The notes beneath the pieces were generated by a model that saw only the letters and a list, made by a program, of their open reading frames with translations, was not told where the DNA came from and made no database searches. Shown piece after piece: positions 43,390 to 54,743 of a stretch of DNA of 64,000 bases. Made by a program: the position numbers and the translations under genes. This DNA is from Parasphingopyxis algicola (GTDB lineage Bacteria; Pseudomonadota; Alphaproteobacteria; Sphingomonadales; Sphingomonadaceae). The stretch lies in the NCBI RefSeq assembly GCF_013378075.1, contig NZ_CP051131.1, forward strand, positions 1,984,001 through 2,048,000, in the 5' to 3' direction. Numbering within the stretch: the stretch's first letter is position 1; each line of letters opens with the position of its first letter.

Positions 43390-44127
43390 TCAACCGCAGA
43401 CCGGCCCGCCGCGCCATTCGGGCATCGGCCGGTCGCCGAGCGCGACATCGACCGCGGCCTTTGCCAGCAACCGCGTCGAATCGATGACCGGAAGCGGCGA
43501 ATTATCGTCGGTGAGAACGATCGGCAGCTCCGTACAGACGAGCGCGACGGCATCGCAGCCCTGCCTGGCCAGGCCCTCGATTTCGCGTTCGAGAAAGGCG
43601 GTCCTTTCCGGCCTGAACTCGCCCATGCAATATTCGTCCATGATCGTATCGTGGATGGTGGCACGCGCCGCTTCGCCGGGTATCGCCCGGTCGATCGAGC
43701 GCCGATCGAACGCGCCCGCATAGACCGGGCCTTCCATCGTCCAGTTCGTGCCCAGAATGCCGACCTTCGCGAACCCGTTGGCAGCGGCGAAATCGCCCAC
43801 GACCTCGGCGATATGCAGGCAGGGAATGGCGAAAGACTCGCCCGGCGCCTCGAGCGCGATATGCGCCGTATTGTCCGGCAGCACGAAGAAATCTGCTCCG
43901 GCGGCCGCGACGGCCGAGGCATCGGCGGCGAAAATCGCGCGGAGCGCGGGAAGGTCGAGCCGGTCCCAATGGCCGAGCGAATGATACATGGCCTGGCCCG
44001 ACATGGTTATCGTCGGATGATGATGCGTCCCGAGCCGCGCGATACCCTCGAACACGGCCGTCCGATAGCAGAGCAGCGCGCCCTCGGCGCTGTGCATGAC
44101 GATTCCGATATCGTGCGTTTCGTTCAC
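43390..44127 (-). CDS. aspartate/glutamate racemase family protein lacking one catalytic cysteine
   Basis: A 245-residue protein of the Asp/Glu racemase superfamily. The second catalytic site is intact (VCTELPIVL), but the first, usually CNTAH, reads PDNTAH, with Asp in place of Cys. A GTG start at 44127 is chosen because AAGGGAGG lies 5-6 bases upstream; an ATG 30 bases earlier lacks such a site. A one-cysteine enzyme could not racemise by the two-base mechanism, so it may be a decarboxylase-like, isomerase or inactive variant, as in arylmalonate decarboxylase. It is divergent from the alpha/beta hydrolase gene, with 35 bases between starts. Confidence 0.85.
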   Translation of the reverse strand: MNETHDIGIVMHSAEGALLCYRTAVFEGIARLGTHHHPTITMSGQAMYHSLGHWDRLDLPALRAIFAADASAVAAAGADFFVLPDNTAHIALEAPGESFAIPCLHIAEVVGDFAAANGFAKVGILGTNWTMEGPVYAGAFDRRSIDRAIPGEAARATIHDTIMDEYCMGEFRPERTAFLEREIEGLARQGCDAVALVCTELPIVLTDDNSPLPVIDSTRLLAKAAVDVALGDRPMPEWRGGPVCG

Positions 44128-44162
44128 GCCGTCCTCCCTTGCATTTGCTTTCGCCATTGCCG

Positions 44163-45065
44163 ATGCACCGGCCGATGGACGATTTCCCCCAATCGCTGAT
44201 CGCGCTGCCGACCGGCGTTACGCTCAATGTGGCGCGAGCCGGACCGGAGGACGGCGAACCGATCATTTTCCTGCACGGCTTTCCCGAGTCCCATCGCACC
44301 TGGCGGTATCAGTTCAAGGCTTTGTCGGCGACGCATTATTGCTTGGCGCCCGACCAGCGCGGCTTCGCCAAGTCGGACAAGCCCGAAGGCGCCGAGAATT
44401 ACCGGCCGCAAAAGATGATCGGCGATATGATCGCGCTAGCCGATGCTCTGGAAATAGACCGCTTCACGCTGGCCGGCCATGACTGGGGCGGGGCGATCGC
44501 CTGGGCCACGGCGATCGGCCATCCCGACCGGGTCGCGCGGCTGATCATCGCCAACGCGCCCCACCCCCTGATCTTCCAGAAGGCGCTGATCGAGGATCGC
44601 GCCCAGCGCGTCGCGTCCACCTATATGCGCGCGTTCCGCGATCCGGCGCATGACGCTCTCGTCGCCGAGCAGGGCCTCGCCCCCTTTCTCGTCAGGTTCA
44701 TGGACTGGCAGCGCTCGCCGGCGCTCGACGACAAGGAATATGACACCATGCTCGCCGACTGGGCCCGTCCCGGCGCGGCGGCGGCGATGCTCAACTGGTA
44801 TCGCGCCTCGCCGGTCATCGTGCCGGAAGCCGATGAGGAGGTGGAACGCCCCGCCTTTCTCGACGCGCCCTTGCCGCGCGTGACGATGCCGACGCTCGTC
44901 GTCTGGGGCATGGACGACACGGCGCTGCTGCCCGGCCAGATCGACGGGCTGGACGAAATCGTCGACGATCTGACTCTGGTAAAGATCGAGGCCGGCCATT
45001 TCGTGCCCTGGGAGGCGCCGGAAAGCGTGACCGATGCGATCATCGACTGGCTTGCCCGTCGCTAA
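44163..45065 (+). CDS. alpha/beta hydrolase (epoxide hydrolase/dehalogenase-like)
   Basis: A 300-residue alpha/beta hydrolase with HGFPESHRTW at the oxyanion hole, nucleophile aspartate in GHDWGGAIAW, an acid near WGMDDTALLPGQ and the catalytic histidine in AGHFVPWEAPE. An Asp nucleophile with HGFPE is typical of epoxide hydrolases and haloalkane dehalogenases. The halide-binding Trp next to the nucleophile is present, so both remain possible. No signal peptide is visible. The start is uncertain between ATGs at 44163 and 44175, and neither has a clear Shine-Dalgarno. Confidence 0.88.
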   Translation: MHRPMDDFPQSLIALPTGVTLNVARAGPEDGEPIIFLHGFPESHRTWRYQFKALSATHYCLAPDQRGFAKSDKPEGAENYRPQKMIGDMIALADALEIDRFTLAGHDWGGAIAWATAIGHPDRVARLIIANAPHPLIFQKALIEDRAQRVASTYMRAFRDPAHDALVAEQGLAPFLVRFMDWQRSPALDDKEYDTMLADWARPGAAAAMLNWYRASPVIVPEADEEVERPAFLDAPLPRVTMPTLVVWGMDDTALLPGQIDGLDEIVDDLTLVKIEAGHFVPWEAPESVTDAIIDWLARR

Positions 45066-45263
45066 TCATGCACGGGTTATGGCGAATGGCATTGCTAAAC
45101 GCCAAAGTAACCACCTTATCCCCTTGCACGGCGCGTACATAGCTGAAATTACTTCGAAACGACGGATTTCCAAAAGGGCCGTGGGGGCTTGGAAATTCGG
45201 ATTTTTCGCATCGCCGGATCGGGGGCGATTGATCCTGCGTGATTCCGACTGGAGCCGGACTGC

Positions 45264-46412
45264 ATGGCTGAACCCCGCATCATGTTCCTCGAGGACGAGG
45301 AGGCATTTGCCCGATCGCTACAGGACGATCTCGAGCAAGGCGGGATGGCGACCGCCTGTATCGCGGCGCCGGAAGACCAGGCGGCGGGGCTCGCATTCGG
45401 CCCGGACATGATCGTCGTCAATCCCGAAACCAGCGTGAAAGACGCGTTCGGGCTGTTTCCGAAGGTGGCGGTCGCGGCCCCTGCGATCCCCCTCATCGTC
45501 GCGCAGAGCAAGAATCTCGAACTGTCGCGCTCGGCGACCCAGGCGGCGCGCGACAATGCCGTCGACGTGCTTGGGACGATCGATCGGCCCTATTCGGCCG
45601 CGGCCCTGGCCCAGCTCGCCGAAACCTGTCCGTCGGGTCACCGGACCGAGGGCGCAGGCGACGAGGCCCTGATCCGGGCGCTGATCGCGAACGACCGGCT
45701 GATCCCCAACCTCGCCGTGGAATTTCAGTCCAAGCATGACCTCAAGAGCAATGCGATCGTCGGCTTCGAGGCGCTGACCCGCCTGCGGCCCCGCCGTGCC
45801 ATCAGTCCGGAGCTGATCTTCTCGCAGCTCGTCGATGTCGATGTCGAATATGCGGCGACCGAAGTGGTGATCGACATGGCCGTGCGTTTCGCCTCGGCGC
45901 TGCGCCACGCCGGCAGGGCCCACACGGTGTCGCTCAACTGCAGCGCCGCGGTGCTGGCCGGCGGCCATTTCACGGCGCGGCTCGACGAGGCCATCCTGCA
46001 CTATCGCGTCGCGCCGCAGCGGATCATCGTCGAGGTGACGGAGGATTCGCGGCTCGCGGATTTCGACCAGCTCGTCCGCAAGATCGAGGAACTCGAAATA
46101 CTCGGCGTCGGCATCGCGATCGACGATTTCGGGACGGGAATGGCCAATCTCGACCGCGTCTCGCGGCTTCCCTTCTCCGAGTTGAAGATCGACAAGAGCA
46201 TCTTCTGGGCCTGCGCCGAAGGGCGGATCCCGATGTCGATGCTGACCGGGATCCTCGAATTCTGCCGGGCCCGGCACACCAAGTCGGTGATCGAGGGTAT
46301 CGAGACGAACGTCCAGCTCGAACAGGCGAGACTGCTTGGCGCGGATTACGGCCAGGGCTTTTACTGGGGCCGCGCCGCGCCGCCGCAATTCCTGGTGCCC
46401 GTCTGGCGCTAG
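45264..46412 (+). CDS. c-di-GMP phosphodiesterase with pseudo-receiver (REC-like)-EAL architecture
   Basis: A 382-residue protein. Residues about 1-120 are receiver-like, with an acidic start (MFLEDEEAF), but the phosphoacceptor position reads MIVVNPET, Asn instead of Asp. The EAL domain (about 145-375) retains the active-site set: FEALTRL, the Asn in SLNCSA, Glu in IIVEVTED, the DDFGTG pair, Lys in LKIDKS, Glu in VIEGIET and Gln in GQGFYWGR. It should hydrolyse c-di-GMP and be regulated without phosphorylation, for instance by protein binding. GGAG lies nine bases before the ATG. Confidence 0.92.
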   Translation: MAEPRIMFLEDEEAFARSLQDDLEQGGMATACIAAPEDQAAGLAFGPDMIVVNPETSVKDAFGLFPKVAVAAPAIPLIVAQSKNLELSRSATQAARDNAVDVLGTIDRPYSAAALAQLAETCPSGHRTEGAGDEALIRALIANDRLIPNLAVEFQSKHDLKSNAIVGFEALTRLRPRRAISPELIFSQLVDVDVEYAATEVVIDMAVRFASALRHAGRAHTVSLNCSAAVLAGGHFTARLDEAILHYRVAPQRIIVEVTEDSRLADFDQLVRKIEELEILGVGIAIDDFGTGMANLDRVSRLPFSELKIDKSIFWACAEGRIPMSMLTGILEFCRARHTKSVIEGIETNVQLEQARLLGADYGQGFYWGRAAPPQFLVPVWR

Positions 46413-46421
46413 AAGAAAGGT

Positions 46422-46976
46422 TCAGGCGAGCAGGCAGGCCGCGGCGGCCTTCGCCGTGCGCGCGGCGGACGGATCCCGCATCACATGAGCGACCGCCGTC
46501 GCTCCCTCGTGCAGCAGATTGACCTCCGCCGCGGCGAAGGCCGGATCGGGCAGGCCGGCGCCTCGCGCCAGTTCCTCGAAAAAGTCCGCGACCAGCTGTT
46601 TGTGCGTGCGCGCTTCCTGGAAGACGGGATGATCCGGATCGTTGAATTCGCTCGACGCGCTCATGAACGGGCAGCCGTAGAAATCCTCGTTGCGGAACCA
46701 CTCCTCGAGGAAATCGAACGTCGCCAGCAGCTGCTCGGCCGGTTTGCCGCTGCGCGCTTCGGCATAGTCCCGCATCGCATCGCGGAACGCTTCGTCTTTC
46801 TTCGCCAGCACCGCGACGATCAGATCGTCCTTGGTCTTGAAATGGCGATAGAGGGTCGTCTTTGCGATCCCCGATTCCGCGATGATGCGATCGATGCCGA
46901 CGCCGTTATAACCGTGGCGGTCGAACATGGCGCCCGCGATCTCGACGAGATGGTCCTTCTTTTCCGCTCGCTTCAT
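46422..46976 (-). CDS. TetR/AcrR family transcriptional regulator
   Basis: A 184-residue regulator with an N-terminal DNA-binding domain: [20 protein letters not shown], then [20 protein letters not shown], the helix-turn-helix of TetR proteins. The C-terminal domain (about 70-184) holds the ligand pocket and matches the LmrA/YxaF-like C-terminal type. It represses genes until an inducer binds. Upstream on the minus strand lies the palindrome ATACA-GGTT-TGTAT (47088-47101), a candidate autoregulatory operator. No obvious transporter or enzyme target is adjacent. It is convergent with the EAL gene. Confidence 0.93.
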   Translation of the reverse strand: MKRAEKKDHLVEIAGAMFDRHGYNGVGIDRIIAESGIAKTTLYRHFKTKDDLIVAVLAKKDEAFRDAMRDYAEARSGKPAEQLLATFDFLEEWFRNEDFYGCPFMSASSEFNDPDHPVFQEARTHKQLVADFFEELARGAGLPDPAFAAAEVNLLHEGATAVAHVMRDPSAARTAKAAAACLLA

Positions 46977-47087
46977 CGATCCCGGTGCCTTTGATGCCGG
47001 GTGTCGTCGGGTTGGGACATGGGTTCCATCCTGTCAGTCTGATTTGCCACCGCCAATCCCTTGATAGTCAACGGCTTACAAAAAACA

Positions 47088-47101
47088 ATACAGGTTTGTA
47101 T
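47088..47101. promoter_or_regulatory. candidate operator of the TetR regulator
   Basis: ATACA-GGTT-TGTAT, 5-bp arms with a 4-base spacer, lies in an AT-rich patch 112 bases upstream of the TetR start. On the minus strand it is followed by TTGTTT-N17-TATCAA, a possible promoter. Confidence 0.4.
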
Positions 47102-47206
47102 CTTTTTCTTGACCGAGCCATTCCAAGCGCTGCCGATCCGTATCGGCAAGGCATGGCGCCAGAGGAAAGGATCGCCCTCTCCCTCGCCCTGCATCCCCTC
47201 TCGGTC

Positions 47207-48250
47207 TCAGCCGTCGAACCACTCGATCCAGCTGGCGTGCGGATGGGCGTTGGCGAGCAGGAGATCGTCGCCCGAGGGCCACAGCCTGAGCCGCAGCTCG
47301 ACGGGCTTGCCCGATTTCGGCAGCTCGAACGAGATCCAGCCGAACGGCCGGGTTTCGCTGGCCCTGGCGCCGGCTTCGGCAACGGCCGCCCTCACCCGGT
47401 TCTGTGCATCGTCCGGCAGATATTGCAGCGTGATCGTGTGGAAGAAGATCCGCAGCCTGCCGTCTTCCCGGGGCTCGGCCAGCGTGCGCGCGACCCAGTC
47501 GGCGGCGTCCCCGGCATCGATCGGCGGCGGATGGCGCCGGGCGAGCGCAATCGCCCTGTCCGCATTGTCGACGCGCCGCTTCTGGTCGGCCCAGCAATAG
47601 GCGGCCAGCCGCTCCCCGGCCGCGGCTTCGCAGAGATCGATCGGCCGCAGATCGACGCCGCGGCGCGAGACGATTTCGATATCCGCCGCCGGCGGCGCCG
47701 GGCCCCTCCATTCGGGCTCCAGCAGCAGCGGCGAAGCCGGATCGCCCGCTTTCGTGCCGCCCAGATCGTAGCGATAATGGCCGAGATTGAGGACGAGCCC
47801 GGCGCTCGATCCGATCTCGAACAGTTCGACCGGCAGCGGATAGCGCTGCGCGGCGACGAGCAGCGCCGCCATCACCGCCGCCGCCCGACCCGGCTCGTTG
47901 GTCTGGGGCGGCGAATCGAACCAGGATTCGAGCCAGTCGTCATGGACCAGCAGCGCCTCGGCCACCGCGCCCGCAACGTCGCCCGTACCGCGATACGCAT
48001 CGCTCAACGCCTCGTCCTTGCCCGACCGCGCCAGCGCATGGAGGCCGCCGGCCAGCCGCAGCGCCAGCGCATCGGCCGTCGGCGCCGGATCACCCCGCCA
48101 AGCCAGGACGCGCCCGCCGGTTTTCGTATCGGCGCGGAGATTTTCGGCGACCGCGTCGAGCACATCGGCGGTCAGCCGCGATCCGAGGGCACGGCAAAAA
48201 CCCGCCTGTTCGCGAAACGCGTCGCGGATTTCCGATTCTCTTTTGCTCAT
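47207..48250 (-). CDS. DUF2332 family protein
   Basis: A 347-residue protein of the DUF2332 family. It is mostly soluble, with [21 protein letters not shown] near the middle (a methyltransferase-like glycine-rich segment) and [12 protein letters not shown] and [10 protein letters not shown] in the C-terminal half. The family may be an S-adenosylmethionine-fold protein of unknown activity. The ATG at 48250 gives family length; the open frame upstream overlaps hisG. It is divergent from hisG, with 48 bases between starts. Confidence 0.85.
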   Translation of the reverse strand: MSKRESEIRDAFREQAGFCRALGSRLTADVLDAVAENLRADTKTGGRVLAWRGDPAPTADALALRLAGGLHALARSGKDEALSDAYRGTGDVAGAVAEALLVHDDWLESWFDSPPQTNEPGRAAAVMAALLVAAQRYPLPVELFEIGSSAGLVLNLGHYRYDLGGTKAGDPASPLLLEPEWRGPAPPAADIEIVSRRGVDLRPIDLCEAAAGERLAAYCWADQKRRVDNADRAIALARRHPPPIDAGDAADWVARTLAEPREDGRLRIFFHTITLQYLPDDAQNRVRAAVAEAGARASETRPFGWISFELPKSGKPVELRLRLWPSGDDLLLANAHPHASWIEWFDG

Positions 48251-48298
48251 AAGCCTAGCTTGCCCGCAGCATCGCCCCCGAGTAAAGCGCACCCCGCC

Positions 48299-48961
48299 AT
48301 GGCCGATCCTATCATCTTCGCCATCCCCAAGGGACGTATCCTCGACGAGGCGTTGCCGATCCTCGCCGAGGCCGGAATCGTGCCCAATGACGATTTCCAC
48401 GACAAGCAGAGCCGCGCGCTGCGCTTCGGCACGAACAATCCCGATATCGATATCATCCGCGTGCGCGCCTTCGACGTCGCGACCTTCGTCGCGCACGGGG
48501 CGGCGCAGCTCGGCATCGTCGGCTCCGACGTGCTCGAGGAATTCCGCTATTCGGAGATTTACGCGCCGGTCGATCTCGGCATCGGCCATTGCCGGCTATC
48601 GGTCGCCGAGCCCGAGGATCTGGCGGCGAGCGACGAGGTGCGCGAACGGAGCCATGTCCGCATCGCGACCAAATATCCGAATTTCACCCGCCGCCATTTC
48701 GAGGCGAAGGGCGTGCAGGCCGAATGCGTGAAGCTGAACGGGGCGATGGAGATCGCGCCCGCGCTCGGCCTGACCCGGCGGATCGTCGATCTGGTTTCGA
48801 CCGGCGGGACCCTGAAGGCCAACCGGCTCGTCGAGGTGGACGTGCTGTGCGAGGTGACGTCGCGGCTGATCGTCAACCGGGCCGCCTTCAAGACGCGGCC
48901 GGAGATCCTGCCGATGCTCGAGCGGTTTCGCGAAATCGTGGGCGGCGGTGCCGGTGCTTAG
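48299..48961 (+). CDS. hisG: ATP phosphoribosyltransferase, short form
   Basis: A 220-residue HisG, the catalytic subunit of the first histidine biosynthetic enzyme, which condenses ATP with PRPP. It begins [20 protein letters not shown] and has the PRPP loop segment [16 protein letters not shown]. It lacks the C-terminal regulatory ACT-like domain of long HisG, so it needs HisZ, which is not encoded in the window. It overlaps hisD by 14 bp. Confidence 0.97.
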   Translation: MADPIIFAIPKGRILDEALPILAEAGIVPNDDFHDKQSRALRFGTNNPDIDIIRVRAFDVATFVAHGAAQLGIVGSDVLEEFRYSEIYAPVDLGIGHCRLSVAEPEDLAASDEVRERSHVRIATKYPNFTRRHFEAKGVQAECVKLNGAMEIAPALGLTRRIVDLVSTGGTLKANRLVEVDVLCEVTSRLIVNRAAFKTRPEILPMLERFREIVGGGAGA

Positions 48962-50246
48962 GCTCGACGCCTCGGACGGCGATTTCGGGACGCGCTTCAC
49001 GGCCCTGGTAGAGGCCCGGCGCGGAACCGACGCCGATGTTTCGCGCGACGTCGCGGCGATCATCGCCGATGTCCGCGCGCGCGGCGATGCGGCGGTCGCC
49101 GATTACACCCGGAAATTCGACGGTTTCGATCCGGCCTCGCTCGATCTCGCGGTCGCCAAGGAACAGCGCTGCATGGCGCTTGACGGGCTCGACCCGGCGC
49201 TCGGCGAGGCGCTGCAGCTGGCGGCGAGCCGGATCCGCGCCTTTCACGAGAAGCAGAAGCCCGAGGACAGCGAGACCACGGACGACGCCGGCGTCCGGAT
49301 GGGGTCGCGCTGGTCGGCCGTCGAAACCGCGGGGCTCTACGTGCCGGGCGGACGGGCCGCCTATCCCTCCTCGCTGTTGATGAATGCGATCCCCGCGCTA
49401 GTTGCGGGGGTGAATCATATCGTGATGGTCACGCCGACGCCGGGCGGCGAGATCAATCCGCTGATCCTCGCCGCCGCCGAAATTGCCGGCGTCCACGATA
49501 TCTACCGGATCGGCGGCGCGCAGGCGATCGCCGCGCTCGCCTTCGGCACCGACACGATCCCGCGCGCCGATGTCGTCGTCGGCCCCGGCAACGCCTGGGT
49601 CGCCGAGGCCAAGCGCCAGCTCTACGGCACGGTCGGCATCGATATGGTCGCCGGCCCGTCCGAGATCGTCGTCATCGCCGATGCCGCCAACGATCCCGAC
49701 TGGATCGCCGCCGACCTGCTCTCCCAGGCCGAGCACGATCCGACCAGCCAGTCGATCCTGTTCACCGACAGCGCCGATTTCGCCGATGCGGTTTCAGAGG
49801 CAGTGGAGACCCAGCTTGGCGAACTCGCGACCGGCGAAACCGCGCGCGCAAGCTGGGAGGCCAATGGCGCGATCATCCGCATCGCGGCGCTGGAGGATGC
49901 GATCGCGCTGTCGGACCGGCTCGCGCCCGAGCATCTCGAACTCGCCGTCGACGATCCCGATCCGCTGTTCGCGAAAGTCCGCCATGCCGGATCGGTATTT
50001 CTCGGGCGGACCACGCCCGAAGCGATCGGCGATTATGTCGGCGGGCCCAATCACGTGCTTCCGACCGGGCGCCGGGCGCGCTTTTCCTCCGGTCTTTCGG
50101 TACTCGACTTCATGAAACGGACGAGCTTTCTCCAGTGTGGAGAAGACAGCCTCGCGGCGATCGGCCCGGCGGCGGTGAAGCTGGCCGAGGCCGAAGGCCT
50201 GCCCGCCCATGCGCTCTCGGTCGCCAAACGGCTGTCGCGACGCTAA
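48948..50246 (+). CDS. hisD: histidinol dehydrogenase
   Basis: A 432-residue HisD. It starts at GTG within the end of hisG ([13 protein letters not shown]). Key segments are [49 protein letters not shown] and [10 protein letters not shown] (zinc ligands), with APEHLEL and a catalytic histidine segment [14 protein letters not shown] near the C-terminus. It oxidises L-histidinol to histidine with two NAD+, the last two steps of the pathway. Confidence 0.97.
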   Translation: MPVLRLDASDGDFGTRFTALVEARRGTDADVSRDVAAIIADVRARGDAAVADYTRKFDGFDPASLDLAVAKEQRCMALDGLDPALGEALQLAASRIRAFHEKQKPEDSETTDDAGVRMGSRWSAVETAGLYVPGGRAAYPSSLLMNAIPALVAGVNHIVMVTPTPGGEINPLILAAAEIAGVHDIYRIGGAQAIAALAFGTDTIPRADVVVGPGNAWVAEAKRQLYGTVGIDMVAGPSEIVVIADAANDPDWIAADLLSQAEHDPTSQSILFTDSADFADAVSEAVETQLGELATGETARASWEANGAIIRIAALEDAIALSDRLAPEHLELAVDDPDPLFAKVRHAGSVFLGRTTPEAIGDYVGGPNHVLPTGRRARFSSGLSVLDFMKRTSFLQCGEDSLAAIGPAAVKLAEAEGLPAHALSVAKRLSRR

Positions 50247-50266
50247 CCCCATATCAGGAGCCCATC

Positions 50267-50791
50267 ATGGCCTTTTCCCTTTACGACGCGATCATTCCCG
50301 GCAACCTGCAGATCATCGGCTCGGTCGACGCTCTCGTCGACAAGGCCGGGGCCTTTTGCGGCGAATCCGGGCGAATGGAAGAGGATTTCATCCAGGCGCG
50401 GCTGATCGACGACATGTTGCCGTTCGCCTATCAGGTAAAGGCGGTCGCCGAGCATTCGCTGGGCGCGATCGAAGGCGTGCGGGCCGGCAACTACACGCCC
50501 GACACATCCGCGCCGCCAGACAGCTTCGCGGCGCTGAAAGCCAAGCTCGCCGCCGCGGCCGAGGCGCTGGAGGGGATCGACCGCGCCGAAGTCGACGGCT
50601 TTGTCGGCCAGGACATGCAATTCTCGTTCGGCGAGATGGTCATCCCCTTCACCGCCGAGAATTTCCTGCTCTCCTTCGCCCAGCCGAACTTCTATTTTCA
50701 CGCGACGACCGCCTACGACATCATGCGGGCCGAAGGGGTATCGATCGGCAAGCGCGATTTTCTCGGCCAGCTGCGGATAAAGACCGCCTGA
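50267..50791 (+). CDS. DUF1993 domain-containing protein
   Basis: A 174-residue helical protein, MAFSLYDAIIPGNLQIIGSV, with MPFAYQVKAVAEHSLGAIEG-like segment and FSFGEMVIPFTAENFLLSFA and FYFHATTAYDIMRAEGVSIG at the C-terminus. This is the DUF1993 family, a DinB-like four-helix fold whose histidines may bind metal. The ATG at 50267 is preceded by CAGGAG. It sits between hisD and nusB, 20 bases after hisD and 7 before nusB, so it is part of the transcription unit. The function is unknown. Confidence 0.9.
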   Translation: MAFSLYDAIIPGNLQIIGSVDALVDKAGAFCGESGRMEEDFIQARLIDDMLPFAYQVKAVAEHSLGAIEGVRAGNYTPDTSAPPDSFAALKAKLAAAAEALEGIDRAEVDGFVGQDMQFSFGEMVIPFTAENFLLSFAQPNFYFHATTAYDIMRAEGVSIGKRDFLGQLRIKTA

Positions 50792-50798
50792 GAGACAG

Positions 50799-51248
50799 AT
50801 GATGAACCAGCGTTCCCGATCCCGATCCGCCGCCCGGCTTGCCGCGGTCCAGGCGCTCTACCAGCAGGACATGGAGGGCACGCCGCTCGCACGCCTGCTC
50901 AAGGAGTTCCACGACCATCGGCTCGGCGCGGTCATCGAGGATGTGGAGTTCGCCGAAGCCGAGATCGATTTCTTCGACGATATCGTGGCGGGCGTCGATG
51001 CCCGGCGCGCGGAGATCGACACGCTGATCGAGGGCAAGCTCGCGGAAGGATGGTCGCTCGAACGCCTCGATCGGCCGCAAAAGCAGATCCTGCGCGCCGG
51101 AACCTATGAATTGCTGGACCGGGCCGATGTGCCGGTCGCCACGATCATCGGCGAATATGTCGATGTCGCCGACGCCTTTTACGAGAAGCGCGAAAAGGGC
51201 TTCGTCAATGGCCTGCTCGACGCGATCGCCAAGGACGTGCGCGCCTAG
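50799..51248 (+). CDS. nusB: transcription antitermination factor NusB
   Basis: A 149-residue NusB with the RNA-binding N-terminal SRSAARLAAVQALYQQDMEG and the C-terminal EYVDVADAFYEKREKGFVNG-like helix ending LLDAIAKDVRA. It binds boxA with NusE (S10) in rRNA antitermination. It is 7 bases after DUF1993 and 63 before thiL, continuing the unit. A neighbouring ribH is common in other bacteria but is absent here. Confidence 0.96.
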   Translation: MMNQRSRSRSAARLAAVQALYQQDMEGTPLARLLKEFHDHRLGAVIEDVEFAEAEIDFFDDIVAGVDARRAEIDTLIEGKLAEGWSLERLDRPQKQILRAGTYELLDRADVPVATIIGEYVDVADAFYEKREKGFVNGLLDAIAKDVRA

Positions 51249-51311
51249 CGCGCCTCGCCGTCAAGGATTTGTAGAGATATTCGGCCGCTTTCTCTGCTAG
51301 CCAGTCCGGCG

Positions 51312-52253
51312 ATGAGCAGCGAATCGGCCTTTATCGAACACTTGCGCCAGTTCGCGACGCACCCGGCCGCGCGCGGCCTGACCGACGATGCCGCGACCGT
51401 GACCCATGGCGGCCGCACTCTCGTCATCACCCATGACGTGATCGTCGAGAATGTGCATTTCCTGCCCGACGATCCGCCCGAATCGATCGGCTGGAAACTG
51501 GTTGCTGCCAATCTGTCCGACCTCGCCGCCAAGGGGGCGAAGCCGACCGGCGCGCTGATGGCCTACAGCCTGTCGGGCGATCCCGAATGGGACGCGCGTT
51601 TCGCGAACGGGCTGGGCGAAGCGCTCACCCGCTTCTCCTGCCCGCTGATCGGCGGTGACACCGTGCGGGTACCGGCCGGATCGGCGCGGCATTTCGGCAT
51701 GACGGCAATCGGCGAAGCGGAATTCGTTCCCGGGCGCGATGGTGCCGCGCCGGGCGAAGATCTGTGGATCAGCGGGACGATCGGCAATGCGGGCCTCGGG
51801 CTCGCCATCGCCAAGGGCGAGATCGACGGCCCGGACGAGTTGCTCCAGGCCTATCGCCGGCCGATCCCCCAGCTCGAACTCGGGCAGAAGCTCGCGCCCC
51901 TCGTCTCGGCGATGATGGATGTATCGGACGGGTTGTTGATCGACGCGAAACGCATGGCGGAGGCCAGCGGAACCCGGATCGTGATCGAGAGCATCGACGT
52001 GCCGCTGTCCGACGCCTTTGTCGGCGTGCGCGGCGATACGCGCGAAGCGTCGCTCGAAGCGGCCACGACGGGCGACGACTATCAGCTGCTTTTTGCCGTG
52101 CCCCCGCGCAACCGGCTCCAGATCGAGCGGGTCGCCGATGATCTCGACGCGCAAATCCAGTGCGTCGGGCTGGTCGAGGCGGGCGAGGGCTTGCTGCTGC
52201 AGGAGGGTGGCCGTCCGCTGCCGCTGCCTGAAGAACTGGGCTGGGAACATTAG
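51312..52253 (+). CDS. thiL: thiamine-phosphate kinase
   Basis: A 313-residue kinase of the AIR synthase-related family. It has the Asp-rich N-terminal segment LTDDAATVTHGGRTLVITHD, VKLVAANLSDLAAKGA-like helix, PLIGGDTVRVP (ATP/metal site) and GLGLAIAKGEID. It phosphorylates thiamine monophosphate to the active diphosphate. The length fits the family. It follows nusB, the conserved nusB-thiL order in proteobacteria. Confidence 0.95.
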   Translation: MSSESAFIEHLRQFATHPAARGLTDDAATVTHGGRTLVITHDVIVENVHFLPDDPPESIGWKLVAANLSDLAAKGAKPTGALMAYSLSGDPEWDARFANGLGEALTRFSCPLIGGDTVRVPAGSARHFGMTAIGEAEFVPGRDGAAPGEDLWISGTIGNAGLGLAIAKGEIDGPDELLQAYRRPIPQLELGQKLAPLVSAMMDVSDGLLIDAKRMAEASGTRIVIESIDVPLSDAFVGVRGDTREASLEAATTGDDYQLLFAVPPRNRLQIERVADDLDAQIQCVGLVEAGEGLLLQEGGRPLPLPEELGWEH

Positions 52254-52291
52254 CGCCATCGCCGGCCGGAAGAGCCGCGCGACGAACCGGC

Positions 52292-52320
52292 TTGCACTGG
52301 CCGCGCCTCTCATTCTATAG
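52292..52320 (+). promoter_or_regulatory. candidate sigma-70 promoter of hppA
   Basis: TTGCAC-N17-CTATAG ends 81 bases before the hppA start, in the gap after thiL. Confidence 0.55.
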
Positions 52321-52400
52321 CGCGCCTAACTCCGCACGCGTCCGGTCTCGGGCGCGTCTTTCTATGCGGGAAACCAACTGCCAAGGGGGCTATAACCCAA

Positions 52401-54518
<2,118 letters not shown>

Positions 54519-54694
54519 TTTGTCAGAATTTCGCTAGCTCGAAATCGCCGCACCGGATTCTATGTGTCAGACTCGAACTAACGTTCGAGCGCCGCACCGG
54601 CCCTCTCCCCCTCCCATTCAGTATACCCTAGTGGGAGGCCGGGAGGGGGAGAGGGCCGGTGCGGCGCCTGAGGCGAAGCCGAAGGTCTGACAAA
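54519..54694. repeat. palindromic intergenic element, copy C (inverted core)
   Basis: A 176-bp element abutting the hppA stop codon. The half unit is TTTGTCAGA, a hairpin ATTTCG/CGAAAT, then GCCGCACCGG. The full unit has a perfect hairpin CTCGAAC-TAAC-GTTCGAG, then the long GC palindrome around the core TTCAGTATACCCTAG (the reverse complement of the core in copies A and B). The right hairpin is CCTGAGGC-GAA-GCCGAAGG, and TCTGACAAA closes it. The left long arm has lost 8 bases relative to the right. Confidence 0.88.
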
Positions 54695-54700
54695 TAGAGC

Positions 54701-54734
54701 CCCGTCCGGAGCGATCCGGGCGGGTTTTTCTTTT
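54701..54734 (+). terminator. hppA transcription terminator
   Basis: CCCGTCCGGA-GCGA-TCCGGGCGGG stem followed by TTTTTCTTTT, after palindromic element C. Confidence 0.9.
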
Positions 54735-54743
54735 GGCCGCTAC

